Shown: piece by piece, positions 44,255 through 53,269 of the stretch
Position numbering within the stretch: the first letter of the stretch is position 1
Layout of the letters: each line of letters starts with the position of its first letter
From: CADCWK01 sp965218235
GTDB taxonomy: Bacteria; Chloroflexota; Chloroflexia; Thermomicrobiales; UBA6265
Length of the DNA: 64,000 nt
Direction of reading: 5' to 3'
Assembly: GCA_965218235.1 (NCBI GenBank)
Contig: OZ244596.1
Location: 806,001 to 870,000 of the forward strand
Program-made: the position numbers and the translations under genes
Notes under the pieces: generated by a model
Databases searched by the model: none
Told to the model about the DNA's origin: nothing
What the model saw: the letters and a program-made list of their open reading frames with translations, nothing else

Positions 44255-44989
44255 ATGACCGACACTGCCACCGAGACCCAGGCCCCCGCCGCTCCGCTGC
44301 GGGTCGCCGTCATCGTCGCCCACCCGGACGACGCCGAGTTCAGCTGCTCCGGCACCGTCGCCCGCTGGGTCGCCGAGGGCCGCGAGGTCTTCTATGTCCT
44401 GCTGACCAGCGGCGACAAGGGCAGCGCCGACCCGGCCGTCACGCCCGAGATGCTCGTCGCGACCCGTGAGACCGAGCAGCGCGCCGCCTGCGCGGTCCTC
44501 GGCGTAAAAGACGTCGTCTTCCTCCGCCGCAGCGACGCCACCCTCGTCCCGGATCTGGAGCTCCGCCGCGACATCGCCCGGATCATCCGTCAGCTCCGGC
44601 CCGACGTCGTGATCTGCCAGGACCCGACGGTCCAGTTCGTCGGCACCGGCTACCTCAACCACCCCGACCACCGCGCCGCCGGCCAGGCCACGCTCGACGC
44701 GGTTTACCCCGCCGCCCGCGACCGGATGACCTTTCCCGAGTTGCTCGCCGAGGGGCTGGAGCCGCACAAGGTCCGCGAGGTCTACGTCACCGGGACGCAG
44801 GAGGCGAACATCTGGATCGACATCACCGACCACTACGACACCAAAGTCGCCTCCCTGCGGGCCCACGCCAGCCAGATGGGTGAGTGGGACCCGTCGCCGA
44901 TGGTGCGCGAGTGGTCGGCCCGCACCGCCCAGGAGCACCCCGGCAACGGCGAGCTGGCCGAAGGCTACCGGTACCTCAAGCTCGACTAG
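44255..44989 (+). CDS. PIG-L/LmbE-family deacetylase
   Basis: 244 aa zinc-dependent N-deacetylase. Metal motif VAHPDDAEF near residue 23 (His, Asp-Asp) and the third ligand in HPDHRAAG near 137. The family removes acetyl from N-acetylglucosaminyl groups (MshB, BshB, GPI biosynthesis) and other sugars. VLLTSGDKGSADP and KDVVFLRRSDATL are also typical. Possible roles are low-molecular-weight thiol synthesis or glycan modification; the neighbouring glycan genes favour the latter weakly. It is followed after 50 bp by a P-loop kinase on the same strand. Confidence 0.9.
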   Translation: MTDTATETQAPAAPLRVAVIVAHPDDAEFSCSGTVARWVAEGREVFYVLLTSGDKGSADPAVTPEMLVATRETEQRAACAVLGVKDVVFLRRSDATLVPDLELRRDIARIIRQLRPDVVICQDPTVQFVGTGYLNHPDHRAAGQATLDAVYPAARDRMTFPELLAEGLEPHKVREVYVTGTQEANIWIDITDHYDTKVASLRAHASQMGEWDPSPMVREWSARTAQEHPGNGELAEGYRYLKLD

Positions 44990-45039
44990 TCGATCAGCCG
45001 GGCGGCGAGCGGCGGACATGGGGGAGGCGGTGACGGGCA

Positions 45040-45615
45040 TTGGCGATACCAGAGCGATTCGAAGCGCAGAACGCCGCGGTCATTGTCATCACGGGAGCGA
45101 TGGCGGCCGGCAAGTCGACGGTCGCGCAGTTGCTGGCCGAACAGCTGCCACGTGCCGCGCACGTCCGGGGTGATCTCTTTCGCCGGATGCTTGTATCCGG
45201 GCAAGCGCCAATCTCGTCGCCACTCTCCATCGAGGCGGTCGCTCAACTCCAGCTGCGCCATCGGCTCGCGGCGCAGGTTGCCGATGGCTACGCCATGGCT
45301 GGGATCACTGCCGTCGTCCAGGACATCATCATCGGCGACGACCTGCCGCGGTTCCTTGGGATGCTTCATCATCGACCGGTCTTCGTCGTGGTCCTCGCGC
45401 CGGACCCCGAGACACTCGCTCAGCGCGACACCGCCCGGATCAAGACCGGCTACGTCGGCTGGACACCTGCCGAGTTCGACCAGAACCTGCGAGAAACCAC
45501 GCCACCGATTGGTCTCTGGCTCGATACCTCTCACCAGTCGCCGGGACAGACCGTCGCAACCATCCTGAGCCGCCTCGCCGCCGCGGAGGTCGAGCTTCCC
45601 CTCGATGGCTGTTGA
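45040..45615 (+). CDS. Small P-loop (AAA/CPT-like) kinase
   Basis: 191 aa from TTG 45040. Walker A GAMAAGKSTVAQLLAEQLPR near residue 18 and VRGDLFRRMLVSGQ after it match a group of predicted phosphotransferases related to chloramphenicol phosphotransferase. VFVVVLAPDPETLAQRDTAR is the usual lid region, and GLWLDTSHQSPGQTVATIL the C-terminal strand-helix. Substrate unknown; a resistance or nucleoside-kinase-like role is possible. It is convergent with chrA across 56 bp. Confidence 0.75.
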   Translation: MAIPERFEAQNAAVIVITGAMAAGKSTVAQLLAEQLPRAAHVRGDLFRRMLVSGQAPISSPLSIEAVAQLQLRHRLAAQVADGYAMAGITAVVQDIIIGDDLPRFLGMLHHRPVFVVVLAPDPETLAQRDTARIKTGYVGWTPAEFDQNLRETTPPIGLWLDTSHQSPGQTVATILSRLAAAEVELPLDGC

Positions 45616-45671
45616 TCCATACCAGCAGCGACAAGCGACGGAGCGAAACCAATCGACGCGCATTGGCCGGG

Positions 45672-46916
45672 TCAAGGACCGATGACAACCCCAACCCCAG
45701 CGGCGACCAGGACGACCAGCCAGGGCGGCACCTTCCACCAGACCAGTGCCCCGATGGCTCCGATCGCCAGCGCCAGATCCGCCGGCCGGCCGATCGCGCT
45801 CGTCCAGATCGGGTCATAGAGCGCCGCCAGCAGGATCCCGACGACGGCCGCGTTGACCCCCGCCAGCGCCGCCAGCACGACCGGGCGCCGCCGGACGGCC
45901 TCCCAGAACGGCACGATCCCGAAGACCAGCAGGAACGACGGCAGGAAGATCGCCACCAGCGCCACGACCGCCCCGGCCAGACCGGCCGTGACGGCTCCGA
46001 GGTAGGCGGCGAAGGTGAACAGCGGACCGGGGATCGCCTGGGCCAGGCCGTAGCCGGCCGTGAACTCGTCCGGCGTCACCCAGCCACTCGGCACGACCTC
46101 CGACTCCAGCAGCGGCAGCACGACGTGACCGCCGCCGAAGACCAGCGAGCCGGAGCGGTAGAACCCATCGAAAAGGTCCACGAGTTGCGCGTCCGCCAGG
46201 GCGGCCAGCACCGGCAGCCCGACGAGCAGCCCGGCGAAGAGCGCCAGGCAGGCCGCCGCGACGGACCGGCCGATCGGACCCGTCGCCGCGCCCTCCGTCC
46301 CCGTCCTGGGCGGAACCGGCGATCCCCGGGCCAGCAGTGCGATCCCGGCGACGGCCGCGACGATCAGGACGAGGACCTGGCCGATCGCCGTCGGCCAGAG
46401 CAGGACGACGATCGCGGCGGCCAGACCAACCGTCACCCGGAGCCGGTCCGACCAGAGCGTCCGGGCCATGCTCCAGACCGCCAACGCGACGACGGCGACC
46501 GCGACGATCCTGAGCCCGTGGATGATGCCTTCCCCGACGGCGTTGTCGAACACATTCAGCCCGAGCGCGAAGATGGTCATCAGCAGCGCCGAGGGCAGCG
46601 TGAAGCCCGCCCAGGCCGCGACCGCTCCGCCGACGCCGGCCCGCCGCAGCCCGACCATCAACCCGACCTGGCTGCTCGTCGGCCCCGGCAGAACCTGACA
46701 GAGCGCGACGATGTCGGCGTATTCACCGTCCGCCAGCCAGCGCCGCCGCCGCACGAGCGCCTCCTGGAAGTAGCCGAGGTGGGCGATCGGGCCGCCGAAC
46801 GAGGTCAGGCCGAGGCCGAGGAAGACCCGGAAGACGTCCAGGGGTGAACCGGACGTCGTTTCGCCGGGTGTCCGGATGTCCGCCGGGACGTCCACCATGT
46901 CCCCCTCTGTCGTCAT
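45672..46916 (-). CDS. chrA: Chromate transporter ChrA, two-domain
   Basis: 414 aa with about 12 membrane segments in two homologous halves. The first half has GLTSFGGPIAHLGYFQEA and CQVLPGPTSSQVG; the second has FGGGHVVLPLLE and AQAIPGPLFTFAAYLG, the duplicated CHR-domain signatures. It exports chromate in proteobacterial homologues. ATG 46916 has GAGG upstream; GTG 46922 and ATG 46898 are alternatives. No chrB regulator is adjacent, so regulation and true substrate are open. Confidence 0.92.
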   Translation of the reverse strand: MTTEGDMVDVPADIRTPGETTSGSPLDVFRVFLGLGLTSFGGPIAHLGYFQEALVRRRRWLADGEYADIVALCQVLPGPTSSQVGLMVGLRRAGVGGAVAAWAGFTLPSALLMTIFALGLNVFDNAVGEGIIHGLRIVAVAVVALAVWSMARTLWSDRLRVTVGLAAAIVVLLWPTAIGQVLVLIVAAVAGIALLARGSPVPPRTGTEGAATGPIGRSVAAACLALFAGLLVGLPVLAALADAQLVDLFDGFYRSGSLVFGGGHVVLPLLESEVVPSGWVTPDEFTAGYGLAQAIPGPLFTFAAYLGAVTAGLAGAVVALVAIFLPSFLLVFGIVPFWEAVRRRPVVLAALAGVNAAVVGILLAALYDPIWTSAIGRPADLALAIGAIGALVWWKVPPWLVVLVAAGVGVVIGP

Positions 46917-47432
46917 CGTCACCCTCAGTCCTCATGATGCTCGAACCGCGCCCGCCAGTCGTCCAGCCGGACACACGGGTCCCGGTTGACAGGTCCCGGT
47001 TGGTGGGCACGTTGCGGCAGATCGATGACACGAACAAGGGGGAGGGTGTAATGGACGCGGTTAACGCCACAGGCCCGGCTGGGAAGGCCGGGCCTGCGCG
47101 GGAGGGAGGGAGGGGGTGCAAGCACCCGGATTGCTTGTTGTGAGCGAGCGTCGATATTGGGGGGGCAACGCTCTTGTCTCTATATACGCCAGTGTCCCCG
47201 GATCGGATTCTCGATGAGTCCCAGCCATCCCATTTCGCCCGCACCGCCGGTTCTGCCCTCCCTGGTCATGCCCGACAGCTGCGTACGTATGCGAGATCAG
47301 GCAGACGAACGTGGTCTCGGAATGTGTGGCCCTGGCCCGGATTCCCCACGCTCTCGCGAGTCCGGGATCGCCACAGACAAATTGTGCCTCCCGGAGAACC
47401 GATTGGCTGGGTTACCCAGCAACCAGGTTCGA
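46917..47432. other. 516-bp intergenic region, hairpin only
   Basis: No gene recognised on either strand. It contains a GC hairpin with 8-bp arms (GGCCCGGC at 47072-47079 with GCCGGGCC at 47087-47094) and a purine run GGGAGGGAGGGAGGGGG near 47099-47115. It should hold the chrA promoter on the minus strand. Confidence 0.45.
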
Positions 47433-48134
47433 TCAGGATCGGCCCGGCTCCATCTGATCCCGTGGAACGATCTTGCTCTGCGCCTTCGCCCGGCGCTGCC
47501 CCCACCAGCCCAGCCCGAAGATGACGACCGAGGCGATCACGACGAGGACCGCGGTCTCCCACGTCGCGAGCGGGTGCCAGTCATGGATGAACTGCTCCTC
47601 CGCTCCGATCTCGATCGCCGTCACGATCAGGATCAGGACACCGAGGTAGATCAGGATGGGAAAGCGATTCAGGAGGTTGGCGAGGATGTCGCTGCCGAAC
47701 ATGACGATCGGGATCGACATCGCCAGACCGATGATCAGCAGGAGGAAGTCACCGTCCGCCGCCGCGGTGATCGCCACGACGTTGTCCAGGCTCATGACCG
47801 CGTCGGCGGCGATGATCGTCCAGATCGCTGGCCACAGCCCGGAGGACGCGACGTCCGTCTCCTGTTCCGGCCCCTCCGGTCTGAGCAGGCTCCACGAGAT
47901 GTAGAGCAGCAGGATGCCACCGACGAGATGGATGAAGGGGATGTCCAGCAGGATCGTGATGATGAACGTGAAGATGATCCGCAGTCCGACCGCCCCTAGA
48001 CCACCGGCGATGATCGCCCGGCGACGGTGCTTCTCGGAGAGTCCCCGGGCCGCCAGCCCAATCACGACGGCGTTGTCACCCGAGAGCAGGATATTGAGCA
48101 GCAGGATCTCTCCGAGTTTGAGCGCGTAATCCAT
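47433..48134 (-). CDS. TerC/YjbE-family integral membrane protein
   Basis: 233 aa, seven hydrophobic segments. The two family motifs with membrane-embedded acidic residues are present: LLNILLSGDNAVVIGLAARG near residue 15-34 and ADAVMSLDNVVAITAAADG near 114-132, spaced as in the YjbE/TerC group. Such proteins export Mn2+ or assist metal loading of secreted enzymes, and in some species have tellurite-related phenotypes. A yybP-ykoY Mn riboswitch is common upstream of them, but I could not see the conserved core here. Monocistronic by context. Confidence 0.88.
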   Translation of the reverse strand: MDYALKLGEILLLNILLSGDNAVVIGLAARGLSEKHRRRAIIAGGLGAVGLRIIFTFIITILLDIPFIHLVGGILLLYISWSLLRPEGPEQETDVASSGLWPAIWTIIAADAVMSLDNVVAITAAADGDFLLLIIGLAMSIPIVMFGSDILANLLNRFPILIYLGVLILIVTAIEIGAEEQFIHDWHPLATWETAVLVVIASVVIFGLGWWGQRRAKAQSKIVPRDQMEPGRS

Positions 48135-48482
48135 CAGGTGTCCTCATGAGGTCGTGGGGAGCTGGCCGTCGAGGACCGGGGTTTCCCGAGGGATGCTCGT
48201 TCCAGGCACGCGTCAGGCAAGGACCGCCCTCCTGGGGTATCCGTGCCCGCGACGCAGATCACCGGCCATGGTATCCCGATCGTGCGATCGGTAGGTCGCA
48301 CAGGGACCGTGGCTCGTCCCGACCCTGACCTCCCGTACCTGCAGAAGCTCCAGGGGCAGGGCTTCATGCTGGCCGGCGCGACGTTCGTCCAAAGGGTCGT
48401 CCGCCTTCGCTTCGCTGGCAACTCCCCGACCAACGAGAACCGTGGCGGGTATGCTCCGGTCTCTTGTCGACTGGACGATCGC
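48135..48482. other. 348-bp region without gene
   Basis: Upstream of the TerC-family gene and downstream of the cystathionine beta-synthase gene, both leftward. GC-rich with no recognisable ORF, repeat or riboswitch. A palindromic GATCGTGCGATC occurs near 48279-48290. Confidence 0.4.
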
Positions 48483-49979
48483 CTACTCGCCGCCGGTGTG
48501 GCGATCCTTGTCGACGTCCGCCAGCCGCTGGTGAGCGACGTAGCCGAGCAGGTCAGCACTGGAGACCACCGCCACGACCTGGCCGGCCTGCTGGACCAGC
48601 ACCGCCGTCGCCCCGCCGGTGAACAGCGGGAAGACCCGCTCCAGCTCCTCGTTGGCGTCGACCAGCCCGAACGGCGTGTCCATCACGTCGCCGACCGGCC
48701 GCGTCAGGACGTCCGGGTCGCGGTAGACCCGGTCCAGCAGCGTCCGCTCGGAGATCGAACCGACGACGGCCGGGACATCGACCGGCCCGACGAACGACCC
48801 GGCCCCACCGGCCGATCGCGCCCGGACGACGGGGACCTGGCTGATCTCGTGATGCCGCAGGACCTCGATCACGGCCGCGACGGACTGGTCGGCCGGGACC
48901 GCGACGACGCCCGGTGTCTCGCCACCCCGCGCCGCGACGAGGCTGCCCATCCGCGTCGTCTGGCTGAACCGGGACAGGAAGCCGTTCTCCCGCATCCAGG
49001 TGTCGCTGTAGATCTTGCTCAGGTAGCCCCGGCCGCTGTCCGGCAGCAGCACGACGACCAGCGCGTCCGGGTCGTCCAGCGCCCGGGCGACGGCCAGCGC
49101 CCCGACGACGGCCATCCCGCAGGAACCGCCGACCAGCAGCCCCTCCTCGCGGGCCAGCCGCCGCGTCATCAGGAAGCTGTCCCGGTCCGAGACCTGCTCC
49201 CAGCGGTCGACGATCTCCCGGTCGAACGAGCCGGGCCAGAAGTCCTCGCCGACGCCCTCGACCTTATAGGTGTGGAGGTCGTTCGAGGTGTAGATGCTGC
49301 CCTCGGGGTCGACGCCGACGACGCTCAGCGCCGGGTTCCGCTCCTTGAGGAACCGGCCCGTGCCGGAGATCGTCCCGCCCGTCCCGACGCCGGCGACGAA
49401 GTGGGTCACGGTCCCGGCGGTCTGCCGCCAGATCTCCGGCCCGGTCGCGTCGTAGTGCGTCTGGGGGTTCATCGGATTGAAGTACTGGTTGGGCTGGAAG
49501 GCCTTCGGCGTCTCCCGCGTCAGCCGCTCGGCGACGGAGTAGTAGCTCCGCGGGTCGTCCCGCTCGACGGCCGTCGGGCAGATCACGACCTCGGCGCCGT
49601 AGCCACGCAGCAGGGCGACCTTCTCGGCCGCCACCTTGTCCGGCACGGTGAAGATGCAGCGGTAGCCCCGGACGGCCGCGGCCATCGCCAGCCCGACGCC
49701 GGTGTTGCCGCTCGTGGGCTCGACGATCGTTCCGCCCGGCACCAGCCAGCCCTGCCGCTCGGCCTCCTCGATCATGCGGATACCGATCCGGTCCTTGACG
49801 CTGCCGCCGGGGTTGGTCATCTCGACCTTGGCGACGACCGGGGTCCGGATGCCGCGGGTGACGCTGTGCAGCCGGATCAGCGGTGTGTTGCCGAGCGCGT
49901 CCAGCACGGTGTCCCGGATGTCGTACCCGTCCAGCCGGTCCGGCCGCGACGTCACCGGTGCCTGTATCCCTGTCGTCAT
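48483..49979 (-). CDS. cbs: Cystathionine beta-synthase with tandem CBS domains
   Basis: 498 aa. N-terminal PLP fold-type II domain: LGNTPLIRLH, NPGGSVKDRIG with the Schiff-base Lys near residue 62, the PLP phosphate motif GTGGTISGTGR near 200 and EPTSGNTGVGLA near 88. The C-terminal 150 residues form two CBS motifs (VAAVIEVLRHHEISQVPVVR and a second ending VAVVSSADLLGYVA), as in eukaryotic and actinobacterial CBS. It condenses serine (or acetylserine) with homocysteine in transsulfuration. No heme-binding N-terminus. ATG 49979 has GGGAG at 7 bases. No cystathionine gamma-lyase is adjacent. Confidence 0.93.
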   Translation of the reverse strand: MTTGIQAPVTSRPDRLDGYDIRDTVLDALGNTPLIRLHSVTRGIRTPVVAKVEMTNPGGSVKDRIGIRMIEEAERQGWLVPGGTIVEPTSGNTGVGLAMAAAVRGYRCIFTVPDKVAAEKVALLRGYGAEVVICPTAVERDDPRSYYSVAERLTRETPKAFQPNQYFNPMNPQTHYDATGPEIWRQTAGTVTHFVAGVGTGGTISGTGRFLKERNPALSVVGVDPEGSIYTSNDLHTYKVEGVGEDFWPGSFDREIVDRWEQVSDRDSFLMTRRLAREEGLLVGGSCGMAVVGALAVARALDDPDALVVVLLPDSGRGYLSKIYSDTWMRENGFLSRFSQTTRMGSLVAARGGETPGVVAVPADQSVAAVIEVLRHHEISQVPVVRARSAGGAGSFVGPVDVPAVVGSISERTLLDRVYRDPDVLTRPVGDVMDTPFGLVDANEELERVFPLFTGGATAVLVQQAGQVVAVVSSADLLGYVAHQRLADVDKDRHTGGE

Positions 49980-50143
49980 CCCGAATCTCCCTGCCGCCGG
50001 TCAGCGAGGCGCCCAGTATTCGGGGACGCCCGACATGCGTATCGAATGCTGCCTCCCATTATGTCGCCAGCAGCCCAGAGCGGACCACTCCAACCGCTCC
50101 TGGACTGTCCGCCCATGGCCATGCTTCGAACCGGGCCGCTCGT

Positions 50144-50899
50144 TCAGGCCGCCCACTCCGTCCGGATCCAGTCCGTGATGCGATCCCATCGCCGGTGGAT
50201 CTGACGCCGGCTCAGGCCGAGCCGCCGGGCGATCTCGGTCATCGTCTGCCCATCGCGCACCCGCCAGACGAGGAGCAGCCGGTCGGGCTCGTCCAGCCCC
50301 GCGGAGAGGGCTTCCAGCAGGGAGATCGCCTCCTCGGCCAGCCACGTCTGCTCGGCCAGCAGACCCGCGACGGGCGTCGTCCCGGTGTCCTCGCTGGTAT
50401 CGACCGGCCCCAGCCAGCCACCGTGGCCCGTCGTCTGCCGGAGCCGGACCGGCAGCCCGGCCTGCTCCCGGACGGCGGCCCGGAGCCGCCACGGGAAGAC
50501 GCGCATCACGTAGGCGCCGAACCCGCCGACGCCCGGCCACTGCTCGACCAGGTCGGCGAGGACCAGGAACGCCTCGCCGTGGACGTCGCCCGGCTCGACG
50601 ATCAAGGTCCGGTTCCGGATCGCCAGCCACTCCCGCTCGACCCAGCGGCCGATCTTGACCCGGAGCAAGGCGTGGATCTCATTGCGCGCGGCGACGCTGC
50701 CGGTCTGCGCGGCCAGCACCAGCCGCGACAGATGCGCCTCGACGTCCGCGTCGATCCCGGCAGCCAGCGCCAGCGGTCGGACGGCGGCCAGCGCATGCTC
50801 CTCTCGCTCTTCCCGGTCCCGGCTCCGGCCCCGCTCCCGTCGCCCTCGCCCGGCCCGATTCGCCTGCTCCCTGTCCACCTCGTCGCCCTGCATCGGCAA
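50144..50899 (-). CDS. Sigma-70-like regulator, divergent, possibly SOS controlled
   Basis: 251 aa from TTG 50899 (GGGAG at 6 bases); ATG 50893 is the alternative. After a highly charged Arg/Glu N-terminus comes a helical region (RNEIHALLRVKIGRWVEREW and VHGEAFLVLADLVEQWPG) reminiscent of sigma region 2, but with AYVMRVFPWRLRAAVRE in place of the canonical DNA-melting motif. The C-terminus has a clear region 4-type HTH, LDEPDRLLLVWRVRDGQTMT then EIARRLGLSRRQIHRRWDRI. It may be a degenerate sigma or an activator. An SOS-box-like palindrome lies about 80 bp upstream of the start. Confidence 0.65.
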   Translation of the reverse strand: MPMQGDEVDREQANRAGRGRRERGRSRDREEREEHALAAVRPLALAAGIDADVEAHLSRLVLAAQTGSVAARNEIHALLRVKIGRWVEREWLAIRNRTLIVEPGDVHGEAFLVLADLVEQWPGVGGFGAYVMRVFPWRLRAAVREQAGLPVRLRQTTGHGGWLGPVDTSEDTGTTPVAGLLAEQTWLAEEAISLLEALSAGLDEPDRLLLVWRVRDGQTMTEIARRLGLSRRQIHRRWDRITDWIRTEWAA

Positions 50900-50975
50900 T
50901 GACCGCTCCCTATCCCTGTACCGGTCCCGCCGTGGGCCGGCCCGCCTGACACCGACGGGTCGACCCGGCCAGTTA

Positions 50976-50999
50976 GAATACGAACAAATGTTCGTATTC
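50976..50999. promoter_or_regulatory. SOS (LexA) box-like palindrome
   Basis: GAATACGAACA - AA - TGTTCGTATTC is a perfect inverted repeat with 11-bp arms. Its centre, CGAACAAATGTTCG (50981-50994), fits the Gram-positive LexA consensus CGAAC-R-N-R-Y-GTTYC at all but the last base, where G replaces C but keeps symmetry. It lies upstream of the leftward sigma-like gene. LexA binding is inferred; another dimeric repressor could use it. Confidence 0.6.
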
Positions 51000-51326
51000 C
51001 AGCCTCCAGTCTAGGAACGGTCGGAACGGCCTGTCAAGGCGAAAATACCCGGAATGGCGGGGTGACACATCGGCAACGAATTGGCGGCGGAGTTGTCTCG
51101 CGAATAGTGCTGCTCTGTAGCATTCCAGGACTGATGAGTAGACCGCGCTCGGTGTACGGATCAAGGCTGACTCGATCAACAAGCCAGGCACCCGTCGATC
51201 AACGTTCCATAGGACCGGCCGAGGACCAGTTGGGCAGAGTGATGGCAGCTGCCCAAGGCTCAGTCGTATTCGGAGAGGTATTGATCGGAGACTCAGCCCA
51301 CGTTGCGATCGCAGGATCAGCAGGAA
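51000..51326. other. 327-bp AT-richer region without gene
   Basis: Between the SOS-box-like site and the toxin gene. Open frames here have no recognisable product. No RNA gene seen. Confidence 0.4.
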
Positions 51327-51827
51327 TCACGTCTGGCCGACGAGGTCAGGATGATCATGGCTCCATCGGATAAGCTCTCGGACCGCCTCGTCCAGAGTCG
51401 GCCAGTCAATGATCCCAATATGGCGACACGTCAGTTCCTCCCGGGTCACCGCATGCCAAACGTGCTTGTGGAAAGCATCCGGGTGCCCGAGATAGTCCTT
51501 CACGTCGAAGTCGTCGTATCGGAAGATATGCCATTCCGGGATGCCGATCGCCATCGCCTGATAGCTATACCGCCATGTCCGCACCCGTCCGCGATGGTTG
51601 AATTCGAGCCGCTTGTCAACGTCCAGGTAGACGCCGGTCGAGCATCGGATCCGACCGTAGAGCCGGATGCCATCCCCATCGGGAAGCCACTTCAGGGTGT
51701 CATCGACGACGCCTTCGTAGCGCAGTTGCTCCATGTACTGCTCATGGATATGAAGATACTGCTGGAAATCATTCCAGTCGTGACGAGTCCCGCGCCGATC
51801 AGGATCGGAAGCGGACAAGGGCGTCAT
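51327..51827 (-). CDS. TumE-like toxin (DUF6516 family)
   Basis: 166 aa. The body matches the plan of TumE/DUF6516 proteins, small RelE/ParE-sized toxins: GIRLYGRIRCSTGVYLDVDK, RVRTWRYSYQAMA, then HIFRYDDFDV and HPDAFHKHVWHAVTREEL, where the family has YSYH, a RYDN(A/D) element and an FPHHKH-type basic/His motif. It overlaps the upstream small ORF by 29 bp, the antitoxin-first arrangement usual in toxin-antitoxin pairs. Composition is less GC-rich than flanking genes, suggesting acquisition. Target not known. The N-terminal 15 residues come from the overlap and may not be native. Confidence 0.6.
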   Translation of the reverse strand: MTPLSASDPDRRGTRHDWNDFQQYLHIHEQYMEQLRYEGVVDDTLKWLPDGDGIRLYGRIRCSTGVYLDVDKRLEFNHRGRVRTWRYSYQAMAIGIPEWHIFRYDDFDVKDYLGHPDAFHKHVWHAVTREELTCRHIGIIDWPTLDEAVRELIRWSHDHPDLVGQT

Positions 51828-52050
51828 AGGTAAAGATCCAGGAGCAGATCTCGTGTGTCTCCGTCAGAACGCCTTCACGCACAAGCGCTCGGATGTCAGC
51901 GGATGGATACCCGTATGTGTCCTCGTAGCCCTGCAGCTCCAGAAGCATTCTTGCCCGCGTCAGGGCGGGGTCTCGCCGCGACTCATCCAGCGCGGCAAGA
52001 AGCTCCTCAGCCGATGTGTTGAGCGGAAGTCCAATCGACGAGATCGTCAT
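51799..52050 (-). CDS. Putative antitoxin partner of TumE-like toxin
   Basis: 83 aa, begins MTISSIGLPLNTSAEELLAA; helical, acidic in the middle (LLELQGYEDTYGYPSADIRA) and ends VRFRS. ATG 52050 has GGAGGAG at 6-7 bases. No classical HTH is evident, so it would neutralise by direct binding and might not autoregulate by itself. The assignment rests on size, position before the toxin and the 29-bp overlap. Confidence 0.5.
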   Translation of the reverse strand: MTISSIGLPLNTSAEELLAALDESRRDPALTRARMLLELQGYEDTYGYPSADIRALVREGVLTETHEICSWIFTYDALVRFRS

Positions 52051-52262
52051 GAGCGGCTCCTCCGGTTCGCGTTCGTCATGCTCTCTATCCCAGCGGTCAA
52101 ATCAACCTTGTCAGACGTCAATCAGGTTCCCTAAAGCGTATCCGGCAATTCAAAGCGTGACAATACGCTTCAAAACGTCAACCGCTCCATAGCCGTGCGC
52201 TGGCTCCGAACTGGTCTCTGATTTCGACGACATCCTCCGAAAAGCGGCGACTCCCGGCCAGC

Positions 52263-52931
52263 GTGGTATCTTGCACCGCCATGCCGGCTGTCATCTGGGG
52301 GAACCGGTGGATGGGGCGTAAGGGACGGGCCGTGTCGTCGGACGAGCGCCAGGAGCAGAGCTGGGAGGAGGGTCTCCCGCCGATCACCTGGTCGCCGACG
52401 GCCCCCGGCATCCCGCTCGGGATCGTCAGCCAGCAGTCGATCTCCCCCGACGATGCGCTCGCCCGGGTGGCGGCCGCCGGCATCGAGATCCGCCGCGTCC
52501 GCCTGCGGGACATCCTCCAGGTCGCCCGGATCCAGCGCCGCGCCTTCCCGCCGCGGCTGGCCTACCCGATCGCGACGCTGCTGACCCTCTCGTTCCTGCC
52601 GCTCGTCCAGTTCGTCGTCGCCGTCCGGGCGAAGCGCGTGCTCGGTTGCGCGATCGGCGACCGCAGCGGCCTCGACGCCCGGGTGATCAACATCGCCGTC
52701 GACCCCGCCGCCCGCCGCACCGGGGTCGGCGCCGCGATGCTGTTCGAGCTGGAGAACCGGCTGTCCGGCGGCGACATGGTCCTGATGGTCCAGCGCGAGA
52801 ACAGCGACGCCCACGCCCTCTACCGCCGGGTCGGCTACGTCGATGTGGGCCTCGCCCCGGACTACTACGGCCGCGGACGCCACGGGATCTGGATGCGCAA
52901 GCCCCGCCCGACCCGCTTTCCGAACCGGTAG
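52263..52931 (+). CDS. GNAT-family N-acetyltransferase
   Basis: 222 aa from GTG 52263; ATG 52281, ATG 52311 and GTG 52332 are in-frame alternatives, and the fold begins only near residue 70, so a later start is quite possible. Acetyl-CoA motif A reads VINIAVDPAARRTGVGAAML, followed by NSDAHALYRRVGYVDVGLAP, the typical RimI-like motif B. A membrane-like stretch (YPIATLLTLSFLPLVQFVVA) is unusual for GNAT proteins and may mark membrane association. Substrate unknown. No linked genes. Confidence 0.75.
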   Translation: MVSCTAMPAVIWGNRWMGRKGRAVSSDERQEQSWEEGLPPITWSPTAPGIPLGIVSQQSISPDDALARVAAAGIEIRRVRLRDILQVARIQRRAFPPRLAYPIATLLTLSFLPLVQFVVAVRAKRVLGCAIGDRSGLDARVINIAVDPAARRTGVGAAMLFELENRLSGGDMVLMVQRENSDAHALYRRVGYVDVGLAPDYYGRGRHGIWMRKPRPTRFPNR

Positions 52932-53047
52932 CCCGTCGAGGGCTTCGGCACCGGTTCCGACCGACCATCATCGCCGCGGCGCCCGTCGGTAGGGGCGAAA
53001 GCGGTTCCCCGTACAGGGTGTCCCATCCTGGCGCGCCGGTCGCGAAC

Positions 53048-53104
53048 AGTCCCCTCCCCAAACCCCTCCCCTGCCCGCATCTGCGGATGCGTCAGGGGAG
53101 GGGC
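53048..53104 (-). repeat. GC-hairpin repeat, copy C
   Basis: Inverse-orientation copy: CCCCTCCCCAAACCCCTCCCC, then TGCCCGCATCTGCGGATGCG and CAGGGGAGGGG. The core palindrome GCATCTGCGGATGC is nearly that of copy B. It lacks the TCCGCCACC end. Confidence 0.65.
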
Positions 53105-53160
53105 TCAACGCTGGTCGGGCTGAAGCCCTCGGATAACAGCTGGCCCGAATATGAACTGTC

Positions 53161-53240
53161 TCCCCCTCTCCGGGCGGTGAGTCGCTTCAGCGACGAAACC
53201 GAGCCGGGGAGGGGGTCGGGGGGTGGGGACTGCTCGCCAA
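53161..53240 (+). repeat. GC-hairpin repeat, copy D
   Basis: CCCCTCTCCGGGCGGTGAG, core CGCTTCAGCGACG, then GAGCCGGGGAGGGGG, TCGGGGGGTGGGG and ACTGCTCGCC. Together with copy C it fills most of the 338-bp gap between the GNAT gene and the second MMPL gene, in which I see no gene. Confidence 0.65.
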
Positions 53241-53269
53241 CGGGACGCATCCCCGGACGACAGGTCGCC

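Noticed and set aside
47900..48400. yybP-ykoY Mn riboswitch before the TerC-family gene
   Set aside because: Looked for because of the gene family, but the conserved GGGGAGUAG and AUGGGGAGCC-like blocks are not visible in 48135-48482.
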